64,000 nt of DNA from Aquimarina latercula DSM 2041 (lineage in GTDB: Bacteria; Bacteroidota; Bacteroidia; Flavobacteriales; Flavobacteriaceae). Position 1 is the stretch's first letter, and each line of letters opens with the position of its first letter. The notes beneath the pieces were generated by a model. It saw only the letters and a list, made by a program, of their open reading frames with translations. It searched no databases and was not told the DNA's origin. A program made the position numbers and the translations under genes. This document shows positions 45,182-52,931 of this stretch, in pieces. The stretch spans positions 283,780 through 347,779 of the forward strand of contig NZ_KE387185.1 in the NCBI RefSeq assembly GCF_000430645.1, written 5' to 3'.

Positions 45182-46156
45182 TTACGTATTATGTTTTAGG
45201 CATATATATACAGGAAAGTGATCGCTATAACCTCCTTTATATTTTCTTCCCGCGTAGGTTCTATATGGATTTCCTTTATATCTCCCTTTATAGATTTTTA
45301 GAAAACTATCATCAAAAATATTGGCTTCAGAAAAGCTATGAGTATTTTCTTCATACCTATGGAAGTTATTACTAAAAATGATTTGATCAAATAAATTCCA
45401 TTGACGTTTATAAGTTAAGGTACCACGATGTCTTGTGTGTAGACGCTCCATTGGATTATAAAGATCCTGTAATACTAGATGTTTTTTTACACTTTCACTA
45501 TCAGGGTCGTCATTAAAATCACCCATAACGATAATTTTTGCTTCGGGATCTTCTTCTGTAATTTGATTTATTATTTCTCGATTTTTATCAGCTGCAGCTA
45601 TACGCTTATAAGAGGTAAGTTCTGCTCCATCTCTTCTAGAAGGCCAATGATTAACCAATATGTGAATTTTTTCGGTATGCAAAGTTCCCGTTACCCATAG
45701 AATATCACGGGTAAAATCTCTTTCACCGAATTCATTATTCACCAAGACTTGAATACTTTCGGAATAAGTAACTGTAAAAATTTCTTTTTGGTATAGAAAT
45801 CCAACATCGATTCCTCGTTCATCAGGAGACTCGTAATGTATTACACCATAGTTTTTATTGATTAGGTGTTTAGTTCTTGCAAGATCTTCTAAAACGGCTT
45901 TATTTTCGACTTCTGCAACACCTAAAATAACCGGAGCTTTTCCAGTTTTTGGAAATCCAATATTAGAAATAGCAGTTCCTAGTTTGAACAACTTTTTTTG
46001 ATATCTTTTTTTATTCCATTTCTTTTCTGAGTCTGGTAAAAAATCATTATCCAACGTATTAGGATCATCTTTCGTGTCAAATAAGTTTTCTAAGTTGTAA
46101 AAAGCAATTGTATGTAGATTTGTATGTTTCTTTTTAAAATAAAGCTTTGAAGACAT
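45182..46156 (-). CDS. EEP-family nuclease/phosphatase, non-secreted paralogue
   Basis: 324 residues. It shares the whole catalytic set with the gene at 38394-39452: FYNLENLFDTKDDP, LGVAEVENKA, VNHWPSRR, VMGDFNDDPD and YSDHFPVYI. It differs by having no signal peptide: the N-terminus is MSSKLYFKKKHTNLHTIAFY, which starts almost directly with the first catalytic strand, so it is expected to act in the cytoplasm. The two paralogues bracket the TonB receptor, DUF5689 and orphan lipoprotein genes. Whether it cleaves nucleotides, inositol-type substrates or DNA cannot be told from the sequence. Confidence 0.87.
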   Translation of the reverse strand: MSSKLYFKKKHTNLHTIAFYNLENLFDTKDDPNTLDNDFLPDSEKKWNKKRYQKKLFKLGTAISNIGFPKTGKAPVILGVAEVENKAVLEDLARTKHLINKNYGVIHYESPDERGIDVGFLYQKEIFTVTYSESIQVLVNNEFGERDFTRDILWVTGTLHTEKIHILVNHWPSRRDGAELTSYKRIAAADKNREIINQITEEDPEAKIIVMGDFNDDPDSESVKKHLVLQDLYNPMERLHTRHRGTLTYKRQWNLFDQIIFSNNFHRYEENTHSFSEANIFDDSFLKIYKGRYKGNPYRTYAGRKYKGGYSDHFPVYICLKHNT

Positions 46157-46213
46157 GCAATTAAAAATTTATTGTAAACGCCTAATGTACAAATTCAAAT
46201 GCATACAATATTG

Positions 46214-46221
46214 TACCTTTG
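46214..46221 (+). promoter_or_regulatory. -7 promoter element of hflX
   Basis: TACCTTTG matches TAnnTTTG 56 bp upstream of the hflX start. Confidence 0.5.
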
Positions 46222-46276
46222 TATATTAATTATAGAAATAAAGAATAGAAGAATATCGCTAGATAAATAGGCGCGG

Positions 46277-47485
46277 ATGATAGAAAAGGAAAAAACAGTA
46301 TACGAAAAAGCAATTTTAATAGGAATAATCACCAAAAATCAGAATGAAGATAAGTTAACTGAGTTTTTGGATGAATTAGAATTTCTAACATATACAGCAG
46401 GTGGTGAGGTGGTAAAACGTTTTACCCAAAAAATGGATATACCCAATTCTAAAACCTTTATAGGTTCTGGTAAGATGGAAGAGGTATTGGCATATGTAGA
46501 ACAACATGATATAGGGACCGTAGTTTTTGATGATGAGCTTACACCAGCTCAGCAACGTAATATAGAACGAATTTTAAAGGCAAAAATCATAGATCGTACT
46601 AATTTGATTCTTGATATTTTTGCGCAACGTGCGCAAACTAGTTATGCCAGAACTCAAGTAGAACTTGCTCAGTATCAATATCTATTACCTAGATTAACGG
46701 GTTTATGGACACACTTAGAGCGCCAGCGAGGAGGTATTGGAATGCGAGGACCTGGTGAAACTGAGATAGAAACAGATAGAAGGATTGTAAGAGATCGTAT
46801 TTCTTTATTAAAGAAAAAGCTACTTACAATTGATAAACAAATGGCTACGCAACGCGGTAATCGTGGTAAGATGGTTAGGGTAGCTTTAGTTGGGTATACC
46901 AATGTGGGTAAGTCTACCTTGATGAACGTGATTGCTAAAAGTGATGTTTTTGCAGAGAATAAACTTTTTGCAACCCTAGACACTACAGTAAGAAAGGTTG
47001 TTATTGGCAATCTTCCATTTTTATTAAGTGATACAGTAGGTTTTATCAGAAAATTACCGACCCAATTGGTGGAAAGCTTCAAAAGTACATTAGATGAGGT
47101 TAGAGAAGCTGATTTGTTGCTTCACGTGGTAGATATATCACATCCTCAATTCGAGGATCATATAGATTCTGTAAGCAGGATTTTAGAAGAAATTGATAGT
47201 GTTGATAAACCAGTAATTATGGTTTTTAATAAGATTGATGCTTATGAACACGAAACCATTGATGAAGATGACTTAACTACAGAAAAAACAGAAATTCACT
47301 ATACGTTAGATGAATGGAAACAAACCTGGATGAGTAGGATAGGAGATAACGCTTTGTTTATATCTGCAATTAATAAAGAGAACATAGATACTTTTAGAAA
47401 AAGAGTATATAAAGAGGTGAGAGATATACATGTAACTCGTTTTCCTTATAATAACTTTTTGTATCCTGAATTTGTGGAGGAGTAG
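46277..47485 (+). CDS. hflX: GTPase HflX
   Basis: 402 residues. The N-terminal HflX domain has AYVEQHDIGTVVFDDELTPAQ, and the family signature RLTGLWTHLERQRGGIGMRGPGE (read in two parts, RLTGLWTHLERQ and GGIGMRGPGETEIE) precedes the G domain with VALVGYTNVGKSTL (P-loop), DTVGF (G3), FNKID (G4) and SAIN (G5). HflX splits stalled or stressed ribosomes in a GTP-dependent way. The gene is convergent with a DUF3078 gene after only 10 bp, and has its own TAnnTTTG promoter in the divergent gap with the second EEP gene. Confidence 0.96.
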   Translation: MIEKEKTVYEKAILIGIITKNQNEDKLTEFLDELEFLTYTAGGEVVKRFTQKMDIPNSKTFIGSGKMEEVLAYVEQHDIGTVVFDDELTPAQQRNIERILKAKIIDRTNLILDIFAQRAQTSYARTQVELAQYQYLLPRLTGLWTHLERQRGGIGMRGPGETEIETDRRIVRDRISLLKKKLLTIDKQMATQRGNRGKMVRVALVGYTNVGKSTLMNVIAKSDVFAENKLFATLDTTVRKVVIGNLPFLLSDTVGFIRKLPTQLVESFKSTLDEVREADLLLHVVDISHPQFEDHIDSVSRILEEIDSVDKPVIMVFNKIDAYEHETIDEDDLTTEKTEIHYTLDEWKQTWMSRIGDNALFISAINKENIDTFRKRVYKEVRDIHVTRFPYNNFLYPEFVEE

Positions 47486-47495
47486 CATTAGTTAA

Positions 47496-48521
47496 TTAAA
47501 ACTCATAATTAAGCCCTAATCCAATCACTTCGCGTATCTGGAATCCGCTTGTAGCATTATCATCGTATATTGCTTGAAAAGCGAAGCTCCCAGATATGTA
47601 TTTGTTGACTACTAAGTTTAAGTTTAGTGTATAATCAATATCTACATTATAAGGGTCTTCGATGTAATTAGAATACAGATTAAGAATGTTTTCTACAGTT
47701 ACATTTTTAATGACCTTAAATTTAGCGTAAGCAGCCAAGGATCCACCAAATTCAAATCTGGAACTTTTGCCTGCATCTACTCCAAAATAATCACCATCTA
47801 CGTAATCAGGAGTAGTTGTAAATTGATCATCTACAAAAATCATACGAGAAGTAACAGGAGCAATATTAAAGTTAAAATCATCACTCTTTTTCCAAAGTAA
47901 TCCAGGACCAATCTGTATAAAAGCTGGAGAAAAGAAATGAGTTTCTTCAGTACGTATGGTTTCGTCAGTATCAGGATCTTTGGTAAAACTATATCCTTTT
48001 GCAAATTGAGATCTAAAATTAATAAATAAAGAATAGTTCCAGTTGGTCTCTCCAATTCTTTGCCCTAATCGTGAGTTTAGTTCTATTCTATCATTCGTTT
48101 TTCGAGCAAAATTTTCTCCTTTTAGAAATGTAAGACCATAATCCGCTAAAATTTTGTTGTCCCAAGTAAGGCTGTTTTTTTTGTAATTGAATTCATAATT
48201 TAGAGCAGTATTACCTGCAATATTAGAAGTTCCACCTCCTTGCCAATCAAAATTAAAGGCAGATTGATTAAAGAAAAATGAAAATTTACCAAATGATTTC
48301 CATCCCACATGTGGTTTTTTGACAGGCTTAGGGTTTAATTTTTTTAAGAGATTGTTTAAAACAATAATATTAAGTTCTTTAGTAGTGTTTTGGAGTAAAC
48401 TGTCTAACGACCTGGTCAAACGAACCTGGATAGAATCCAGTTGTTTTATTTCTTTCTTCTCTTGTCCACTGATATTGGAAAGAGAAACAAACAAAAAAAT
48501 AAATAAAACAATCCTTCGCAT
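47496..48521 (-). CDS. DUF3078 outer-membrane protein
   Basis: 341 residues from the ATG at 48521; the frame is open to 48542, but the promoter element lies there and this start yields a clean signal peptide (RRIVLFIFLFVSLSNISGQ). DUF3078 phrases are FSFFFNQSAFNFDWQGGGTSNIAGN, ALNYEFNYKKNSLTWDNKI and the closing VIGLGLNYEF, with repeating amphipathic strands that suggest an outer-membrane barrel. A short charged helix (KQLDSIQVRLTRSLDSLLQN) precedes the barrel. Function is unknown in the family. A second DUF3078 gene lies 0.5 kb away (49073-50020), only distantly similar. Confidence 0.82.
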   Translation of the reverse strand: MRRIVLFIFLFVSLSNISGQEKKEIKQLDSIQVRLTRSLDSLLQNTTKELNIIVLNNLLKKLNPKPVKKPHVGWKSFGKFSFFFNQSAFNFDWQGGGTSNIAGNTALNYEFNYKKNSLTWDNKILADYGLTFLKGENFARKTNDRIELNSRLGQRIGETNWNYSLFINFRSQFAKGYSFTKDPDTDETIRTEETHFFSPAFIQIGPGLLWKKSDDFNFNIAPVTSRMIFVDDQFTTTPDYVDGDYFGVDAGKSSRFEFGGSLAAYAKFKVIKNVTVENILNLYSNYIEDPYNVDIDYTLNLNLVVNKYISGSFAFQAIYDDNATSGFQIREVIGLGLNYEF

Positions 48522-48541
48522 GGTATACATATAAATGGGCA

Positions 48542-48573
48542 CAAATATACTTTATGCATATAGCTTATTCAAA
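48542..48573 (-). promoter_or_regulatory. Promoter of the first DUF3078 gene
   Basis: The minus strand reads TTTG (48573-48570), 20 bp, then TATATTTG (48549-48542), a strong match to the Bacteroidota consensus, 21 bp upstream of the chosen start at 48521. Confidence 0.65.
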
Positions 48574-48686
48574 TATGAATAATTTGAATTAAAAAACGTA
48601 TTTCGTAATGGTGATTGTTATGATTAAAAAACTATTATTTATTTAGATTAGTATATTTATTTAAAAAATTATAGTAATCTACTAAG

Positions 48687-49055
48687 ATGAACATAAAACT
48701 TATCAAAGCTAAAGACGTAGATATTGCTTTTTTGTTGCAATTAAGAAAGCAAACAATGATTGAACATTTAGAAAAAGCAGGAGTGTTTTTATCAGAAGAT
48801 GGACATGTATCTAGAGTGAAATTTCATTTTGATAGTTCACATGTAATATGTCTAAATGAAGCAAGAGTAGGTGTGCTTAAATACATCGAAACAAATAATA
48901 GTATAGAAATTCTTCAGTTTCAAATACTACCGAAATATCAAGGAAAAGGAATTGGAAATTATTTACTCAGTTATATTATACAATTGTCTAGAGATGCAAA
49001 TAAAAATATATTCACAAAAAAGGATCATCTAGTAATAGATGATCCTTTTTTGTGA
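48687..49055 (+). CDS. GNAT acetyltransferase, apparently truncated at the C-terminus
   Basis: 122 residues. The N-terminal half reads normally (KLIKAKDVDIAFLLQLRKQT; YIETNNSIEILQFQILPKYQGKGIGNYLLSYII), including the acetyl-CoA motif Q-G-K-G-I-G (residues about 91-96). In full-length GNATs about 30-50 more residues (the final strands and helix, N-x-x-A/x-x-L/F-Y-x-K-x-G-F) follow; here the frame ends right after motif A, in RDANKNIFTKKDHLVIDDPFL, and these last codons lie inside a perfect 33-bp-arm inverted repeat. It may be a remnant or a very short family member. It faces the second DUF3078 gene. Confidence 0.6.
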   Translation: MNIKLIKAKDVDIAFLLQLRKQTMIEHLEKAGVFLSEDGHVSRVKFHFDSSHVICLNEARVGVLKYIETNNSIEILQFQILPKYQGKGIGNYLLSYIIQLSRDANKNIFTKKDHLVIDDPFL

Positions 49056-49069
49056 ATATATTTTTATTT
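48998..49069. terminator. 33-bp-arm inverted repeat, bidirectional terminator between GNAT and DUF3078 genes
   Basis: The left arm 48998-49030 and right arm 49037-49069 pair without a mismatch around the loop AGTAAT; core arms are AAAAAAGGATCATCT and AGATGATCCTTTTTT. A and T runs flank the core on both strands, so it can stop transcription from both sides. It is much longer than the other terminators here, and the GNAT reading frame enters it. Confidence 0.85.
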
Positions 49070-49072
49070 ACT

Positions 49073-50020
49073 CTAGAAAGAGTAACTCAATCCAAGATTC
49101 CAGAAAGATTGTAATTCGTTATCAGTATTTTCTAAAGTAGGAGTAACAGTTGGAGGAGGAACAGCTAAAGCTGCTTGTCCTAAAGCATAATTAAATGCTT
49201 CTTGTTTGTTTCCTCTAAGACCAAAATCAAATCCTACACCAATAGATTTCCATAAAGTATAAGAAAAAGAATTGGTCCAAGTCCAGTTAGAGTAATCTCC
49301 ATCTTCATAACTTAAGAAAGCGGATAGGTTAGTTTTAAAATTAATTGCTCCTATCTTACGAGTATAATCAGCAACTATTTTTGCACCAAGAGAAGACTCA
49401 TATTCTGCTGCACCTTTACTAAACACAAAGTTATAGTTTAAAGGATGTACAACAACAATTAAATTACTAATAGGAGTCCAAGTGATACCGACACCAAGAT
49501 CTAAATATCCAGGGTCATTAAAATTATTTAAAACTGTAGTTCTGTATTCTCCTAAAGTAGAAACTGCAAGAGTTTCTGTTAATTTATATCCAAATAAAGA
49601 AGAAATATTAAATACATCGGTTGATTCTCTAAAGCTATCATCGTCAGTTGGATCATCTCTATCATCTAATTTTACCCAAGCAAGATTAACGTTAGCGCTA
49701 TTTCTCCAGAAATATTTATCTTGTAATAAGTTAGCGTATGCATTTACGGTAACACCAATAGTACCTGCATCATTATTAGGAATTCCTTGCGAGAACCAGT
49801 TATTAAATCCAGAAAGGCTTCCTCCGATGGTACCAAAAGCTCCGATTTTCCATCCTGGTAAAGCATCTATTTGTGCTTGGATAGCATTAGCTCTTCCCTG
49901 GATAGCGGCAATAGAATCTTTTTTAGCTGATAATGTTGTTTTCAATTCTTCTTCTGTTTGTGCAAGACCAATTTGGATACCTGCTAATAGAAAGATAAAT
50001 GTGAATACGATTTTTTTCAT
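49073..50020 (-). CDS. DUF3078 outer-membrane protein, second copy
   Basis: 315 residues with a signal peptide (KKIVFTFIFLLAGIQIGLAQ). A short coiled stretch (EEELKTTLSAKKDSIAAIQG) is followed by WKIGAFGTIGGSLSGFNNWFSQG, NLAWVKLDDRDDPTDDDSFRES-type strands (read in parts), and YLDLGVGITWTPISNLIVVV, ending in SFWNLGLSYSF, the aromatic end of a barrel. The overall order is that of DUF3078 proteins. It is likely in the outer membrane, function unknown. The two DUF3078 genes here are not close copies. Confidence 0.82.
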   Translation of the reverse strand: MKKIVFTFIFLLAGIQIGLAQTEEELKTTLSAKKDSIAAIQGRANAIQAQIDALPGWKIGAFGTIGGSLSGFNNWFSQGIPNNDAGTIGVTVNAYANLLQDKYFWRNSANVNLAWVKLDDRDDPTDDDSFRESTDVFNISSLFGYKLTETLAVSTLGEYRTTVLNNFNDPGYLDLGVGITWTPISNLIVVVHPLNYNFVFSKGAAEYESSLGAKIVADYTRKIGAINFKTNLSAFLSYEDGDYSNWTWTNSFSYTLWKSIGVGFDFGLRGNKQEAFNYALGQAALAVPPPTVTPTLENTDNELQSFWNLGLSYSF

Positions 50021-50051
50021 GATTAATAGTTTTAAGTAGATTGTTATATAA

Positions 50052-50059
50052 CAAAAGTA
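50052..50059 (-). promoter_or_regulatory. Candidate -7 element for the second DUF3078 gene
   Basis: The minus strand reads TACTTTTG, matching TAnnTTTG, 32 bp upstream of the start. Confidence 0.5.
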
Positions 50060-50213
50060 TTCTAAATTTATGAATTAACTTTTGTAAAACAAGTTCAAGG
50101 TTTATGCAAAATTTTGCGTTGGCAAATATAAGTGAAGTAACGTTTTTCGATTTAATTCAATACAATTGGATATATAATTTTCGATGAACAACCAATTTTA
50201 GCGACGAAATGAA

Positions 50214-50723
50214 TTATTTTCGTTTAAAAAGGGGTACAGATGAACAGGCTTCCCCATACATGATACTTTTGGCAACTGGTTGTAATTTTTGAATAAGTTC
50301 AATGTATGCGCTCTCAGGAACCGGTTTATTAGAACAACCTTTAATGATTAGTAATTTGTCTTGATATTCTGAAACATCAAGTTCATTAATAATATGAGTA
50401 AAAAGGATAGTCTCTAGATTCTCTAATGAGCCAACAACGACTTTTTTTGCAAATGGAATTAACCTAGTTGTTAATAGTAAATAAGCCCAACCTGGAATGA
50501 TGGCGTCAGTGGAACAATGTAAGGCAACATATTTATTCTGATATTGACTCCAATCATGATTAGATACGCTTTCTCTAAAATCTTTTTCTTTGAGAATAAA
50601 ACCTTCAAAAAGCCAATCTTTTATATCAAACAAGAAACGATCACCTTCTGGATAATAGTCTTCCAAATCAATGGTGATTAGTTTAGTGTTGTTAGCGACT
50701 CTATTGATAATTTCTTCTGCCAT
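50214..50723 (-). CDS. DUF2480 family protein
   Basis: 169 residues, no signal peptide. Characteristic phrases are TIDLEDYYPEGDRFLFDIKDWLFEG, FRESVSNHDWSQYQNKYVAL, CSTDAIIPGWAYLLLTTRL and KGCSNKPVPESAYIELIQKLQP, with two conserved cysteines (C in HCSTDAIIP and KGCSNKPVP). DUF2480 genes lie in or beside the suf operon in Bacteroidetes, and here it is the last gene after the SufT-like gene (20-bp gap), so a role in iron-sulfur metabolism is a fair inference. Its enzymatic activity is unknown. Confidence 0.85.
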   Translation of the reverse strand: MAEEIINRVANNTKLITIDLEDYYPEGDRFLFDIKDWLFEGFILKEKDFRESVSNHDWSQYQNKYVALHCSTDAIIPGWAYLLLTTRLIPFAKKVVVGSLENLETILFTHIINELDVSEYQDKLLIIKGCSNKPVPESAYIELIQKLQPVAKSIMYGEACSSVPLFKRK

Positions 50724-50743
50724 GGGTTAAAAGTTATTTGTTT

Positions 50744-51070
50744 TTAAAGCATGCCTAGTTCTAATTTTGCTTCTTCACTCATTAAATCTTGCGTCCAAGT
50801 AGGTTCGAATGTTAGTTCTAGTTCTACATCATTAACAGCGTCTAATGATTTTACTTTTTCTTTTACTTCCTCAGGAAGTGATTCTGCAACTGGGCAGTTA
50901 GGAGAGGTTAATGTCATAAGAATCTTAACATCATAGTCTTCATTTACGAAAACATCATATATTAATCCTAATTCGTATATATCAACAGGAATTTCTGGGT
51001 CATAAATTGTTTTAAGTACTCTTACAATTTTTTCTCCAAGCTCTGTGGTATCTATATTAGTATCACTCAT
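50744..51070 (-). CDS. sufT: SufT-like DUF59 (MIP18) iron-sulfur assembly factor
   Basis: 108 residues. The DUF59 hallmark is TIYDPEIPVDIYELGLIYDV (21-40), and the conserved cysteine is in LTSPNCPVAESLPEEV (Cys59). Such proteins help deliver or assemble iron-sulfur clusters on apoproteins in the cytosol. It is located between sufE and DUF2480 in the same direction, in the second half of the SUF cluster. The symbol sufT follows usual practice for suf-linked DUF59 genes. Confidence 0.85.
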   Translation of the reverse strand: MSDTNIDTTELGEKIVRVLKTIYDPEIPVDIYELGLIYDVFVNEDYDVKILMTLTSPNCPVAESLPEEVKEKVKSLDAVNDVELELTFEPTWTQDLMSEEAKLELGML

Positions 51071-51121
51071 AGTATATCTTTAGTCGATTTCGACAGGCTA
51101 AACCTGACGGTAAAAGACGAA

Positions 51122-51544
51122 TTAATTTAGTTGTGTTTGGTATGCGATAGCATACATTTTTAATTGTTTGATCATGCTCACCAATCCGTTTGCTCTAGTT
51201 GGTGATAAATGCTCTTTTAAACCAATTTCATCAATAAATGCAGTATCGGCTTCTATAATATCTTTAGGGTGCTGACCAGAAAATACTCTAATAAGAATTG
51301 CGATAATACCTTTGGTGATAATGGCATCGCTATCTGCAGTAAATTCGATTTTTTCATCATTCATTTCTGCATGAACCCAAACCTTACTCTGACAGCCTTT
51401 TATGATGTTTTCATCAATTTTATATTTTTCTTCAATCAATGGAAGCGATTTGCCTAGATCTATCATATACTCATAGCGTTGCATCCAATCATCAAACATA
51501 CTAAACTCATCAACAATCTCTTCCTGAAGTTTTTGTATTGACAT
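51122..51544 (-). CDS. sufE: SufE sulfur acceptor
   Basis: 140 residues from the ATG at 51544; a longer frame reaches 51595 but lies over the promoter. Landmarks are QEEIVDEFSMFDDWMQRYEY, LIEEKYKIDENIIKGCQSKVW (catalytic Cys51) and a C-terminal GLKEHLSPTRANGLVSMIKQ. SufE takes persulfide sulfur from SufS and passes it to the SufBCD scaffold. It has its own promoter 18 bp upstream and precedes the DUF59 gene by 51 bp. Confidence 0.92.
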   Translation of the reverse strand: MSIQKLQEEIVDEFSMFDDWMQRYEYMIDLGKSLPLIEEKYKIDENIIKGCQSKVWVHAEMNDEKIEFTADSDAIITKGIIAILIRVFSGQHPKDIIEADTAFIDEIGLKEHLSPTRANGLVSMIKQLKMYAIAYQTQLN

Positions 51545-51561
51545 ATACTTACAATTTTTTA

Positions 51562-51592
51562 CAAAAATACAACAAGAATCCTTGCTATTCAA
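51562..51592 (-). promoter_or_regulatory. Promoter of sufE
   Basis: The minus strand reads TTG (51592-51590), 20 bp, then TATTTTTG (51569-51562). It would give sufE expression independent of sufS. Confidence 0.5.
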
Positions 51593-51638
51593 CACTTTCG
51601 GTTAATGATAAGATAGTATTAACTTAATAAGTCAATTT

Positions 51639-52853
51639 TTAAGACAACATCATTTTTGCTTTTTTCACTGCTGCTACCAGAATATCAATTTCTTCTTTGG
51701 TATTATAAAAAGAGAAAGAAGCTCGAATGGTTCCTGGTATTTTGTAAAAATCCATGATAGGTTGTGCACAATGATGACCTGTACGAACGGCTACCCCTAG
51801 TTTATCCACAATGGATCCAATATCATATGGATGAATATCATCTATATTAAAGGAAATAACGGATGTTTTGTTTTTAGAAGTTCCATAAATTTTGAGCCCT
51901 TCTATTTCTAGAAGTTTCTGAGTTCCGTAAGCTAATAATTCATTTTCATATTCGGCAATATTATCAAAACCGATATTATTCATATAGTCTAAAGCAACGC
52001 CAAAAGCTATACCACCACAAATATTTGGTGTTCCGGCTTCGAATTTATGAGGAAGACCTGCATAGGTAGTTTTTTCAAATGTAACTTGATCAATCATTTC
52101 TCCTCCACCTTGGTAAGGAGGTAATTTAGTAAGCCATTCTTCTTTTCCGTATAACAATCCAACGCCTGTAGGTCCACAAAGTTTATGAGCAGAAGCTACA
52201 TAAAAATCTACATCAAGATCCTGAACATCGGGCTTGATATGCGGGCAAGATTGCGCACCATCTATTAATACTGCTGCGCCTACTTTATGTGCTTTTTCTA
52301 TGATTTCTTCTATAGGATTAATAGTTCCTAAAGCGTTAGAAATATGATTGGTAAATACAAGTTTTGTTTTGTTAGAAAGTAATTGATCGTAAACATCCAT
52401 TAACAATTCGCCTTCTTGATTCATTGGAATCACTTTTAGAACAGCTCCTGTTCTTTCACAAAGCATTTGCCAGGGAACTATATTCGAGTGATGCTCCAGA
52501 GCAGAAACAATAATTTCATCTCCTTTGGTAAGTAGATTAGTAAATCCAGTAGCTACAATATTAATACTGTGCGTTGTTCCAGATGTTAGAATGATTTCAT
52601 GAGGATGTGCAGCGTTAAAATGGTTTTGTACTTTTTTACGAGCAATCTCATATGCATCCGTGGCTTCTTGTGATAATGTATGTACGCCACGATGAATATT
52701 TGCATTGTAATTACTGTAATAATCTACAATAGCATCAATCACAATTTGAGGAGTTTGTGATGTGGCTGCATTATCAAAATATACTAAGGGTTTTCCGTTT
52801 ACTTCTCTTTTCAGGATAGGAAAATCTTCACGTATCTTATGTACATCTAGCAT
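51639..52853 (-). CDS. sufS: Cysteine desulfurase SufS
   Basis: 404 residues from the ATG at 52853 (MLDVHKIREDFPIL, the usual start); the frame opens at 52871, but a TATTTTTG element sits there. PLP binding is through the lysine in YVASAHKLCGPTGVGLLYG, and the catalytic cysteine is in VRTGHHCAQPIM. It is a class V aminotransferase-like enzyme that removes sulfur from cysteine for iron-sulfur assembly; the length and RTGHHC loop place it in group II. It is followed by sufE. Confidence 0.95.
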   Translation of the reverse strand: MLDVHKIREDFPILKREVNGKPLVYFDNAATSQTPQIVIDAIVDYYSNYNANIHRGVHTLSQEATDAYEIARKKVQNHFNAAHPHEIILTSGTTHSINIVATGFTNLLTKGDEIIVSALEHHSNIVPWQMLCERTGAVLKVIPMNQEGELLMDVYDQLLSNKTKLVFTNHISNALGTINPIEEIIEKAHKVGAAVLIDGAQSCPHIKPDVQDLDVDFYVASAHKLCGPTGVGLLYGKEEWLTKLPPYQGGGEMIDQVTFEKTTYAGLPHKFEAGTPNICGGIAFGVALDYMNNIGFDNIAEYENELLAYGTQKLLEIEGLKIYGTSKNKTSVISFNIDDIHPYDIGSIVDKLGVAVRTGHHCAQPIMDFYKIPGTIRASFSFYNTKEEIDILVAAVKKAKMMLS

Positions 52854-52870
52854 ATCAATTTCTTTCTGCA

Positions 52871-52878
52871 AAAATAGG
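52871..52878 (-). promoter_or_regulatory. -7 promoter element of sufS
   Basis: The minus strand reads TATTTTTG, matching TAnnTTTG, 18 bp upstream of the chosen start; no TTG partner is obvious. Confidence 0.45.
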
Positions 52879-52931
52879 AACTATTTCTAAGTGATATTGT
52901 TTATTTTTAAAAGGATTTAACACTTTACACA

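Noticed and set aside
45130-45375. Plus-strand frame of 81 codons at the end of the second EEP gene
   Set aside because: It overlaps the coding end of the EEP gene and its terminator region and has no recognisable domain.
47118-47133. parS-like sequence TGCTTCACGTGGTAGA in hflX
   Set aside because: It has three mismatches to the consensus at required positions and lies in a conserved coding segment.
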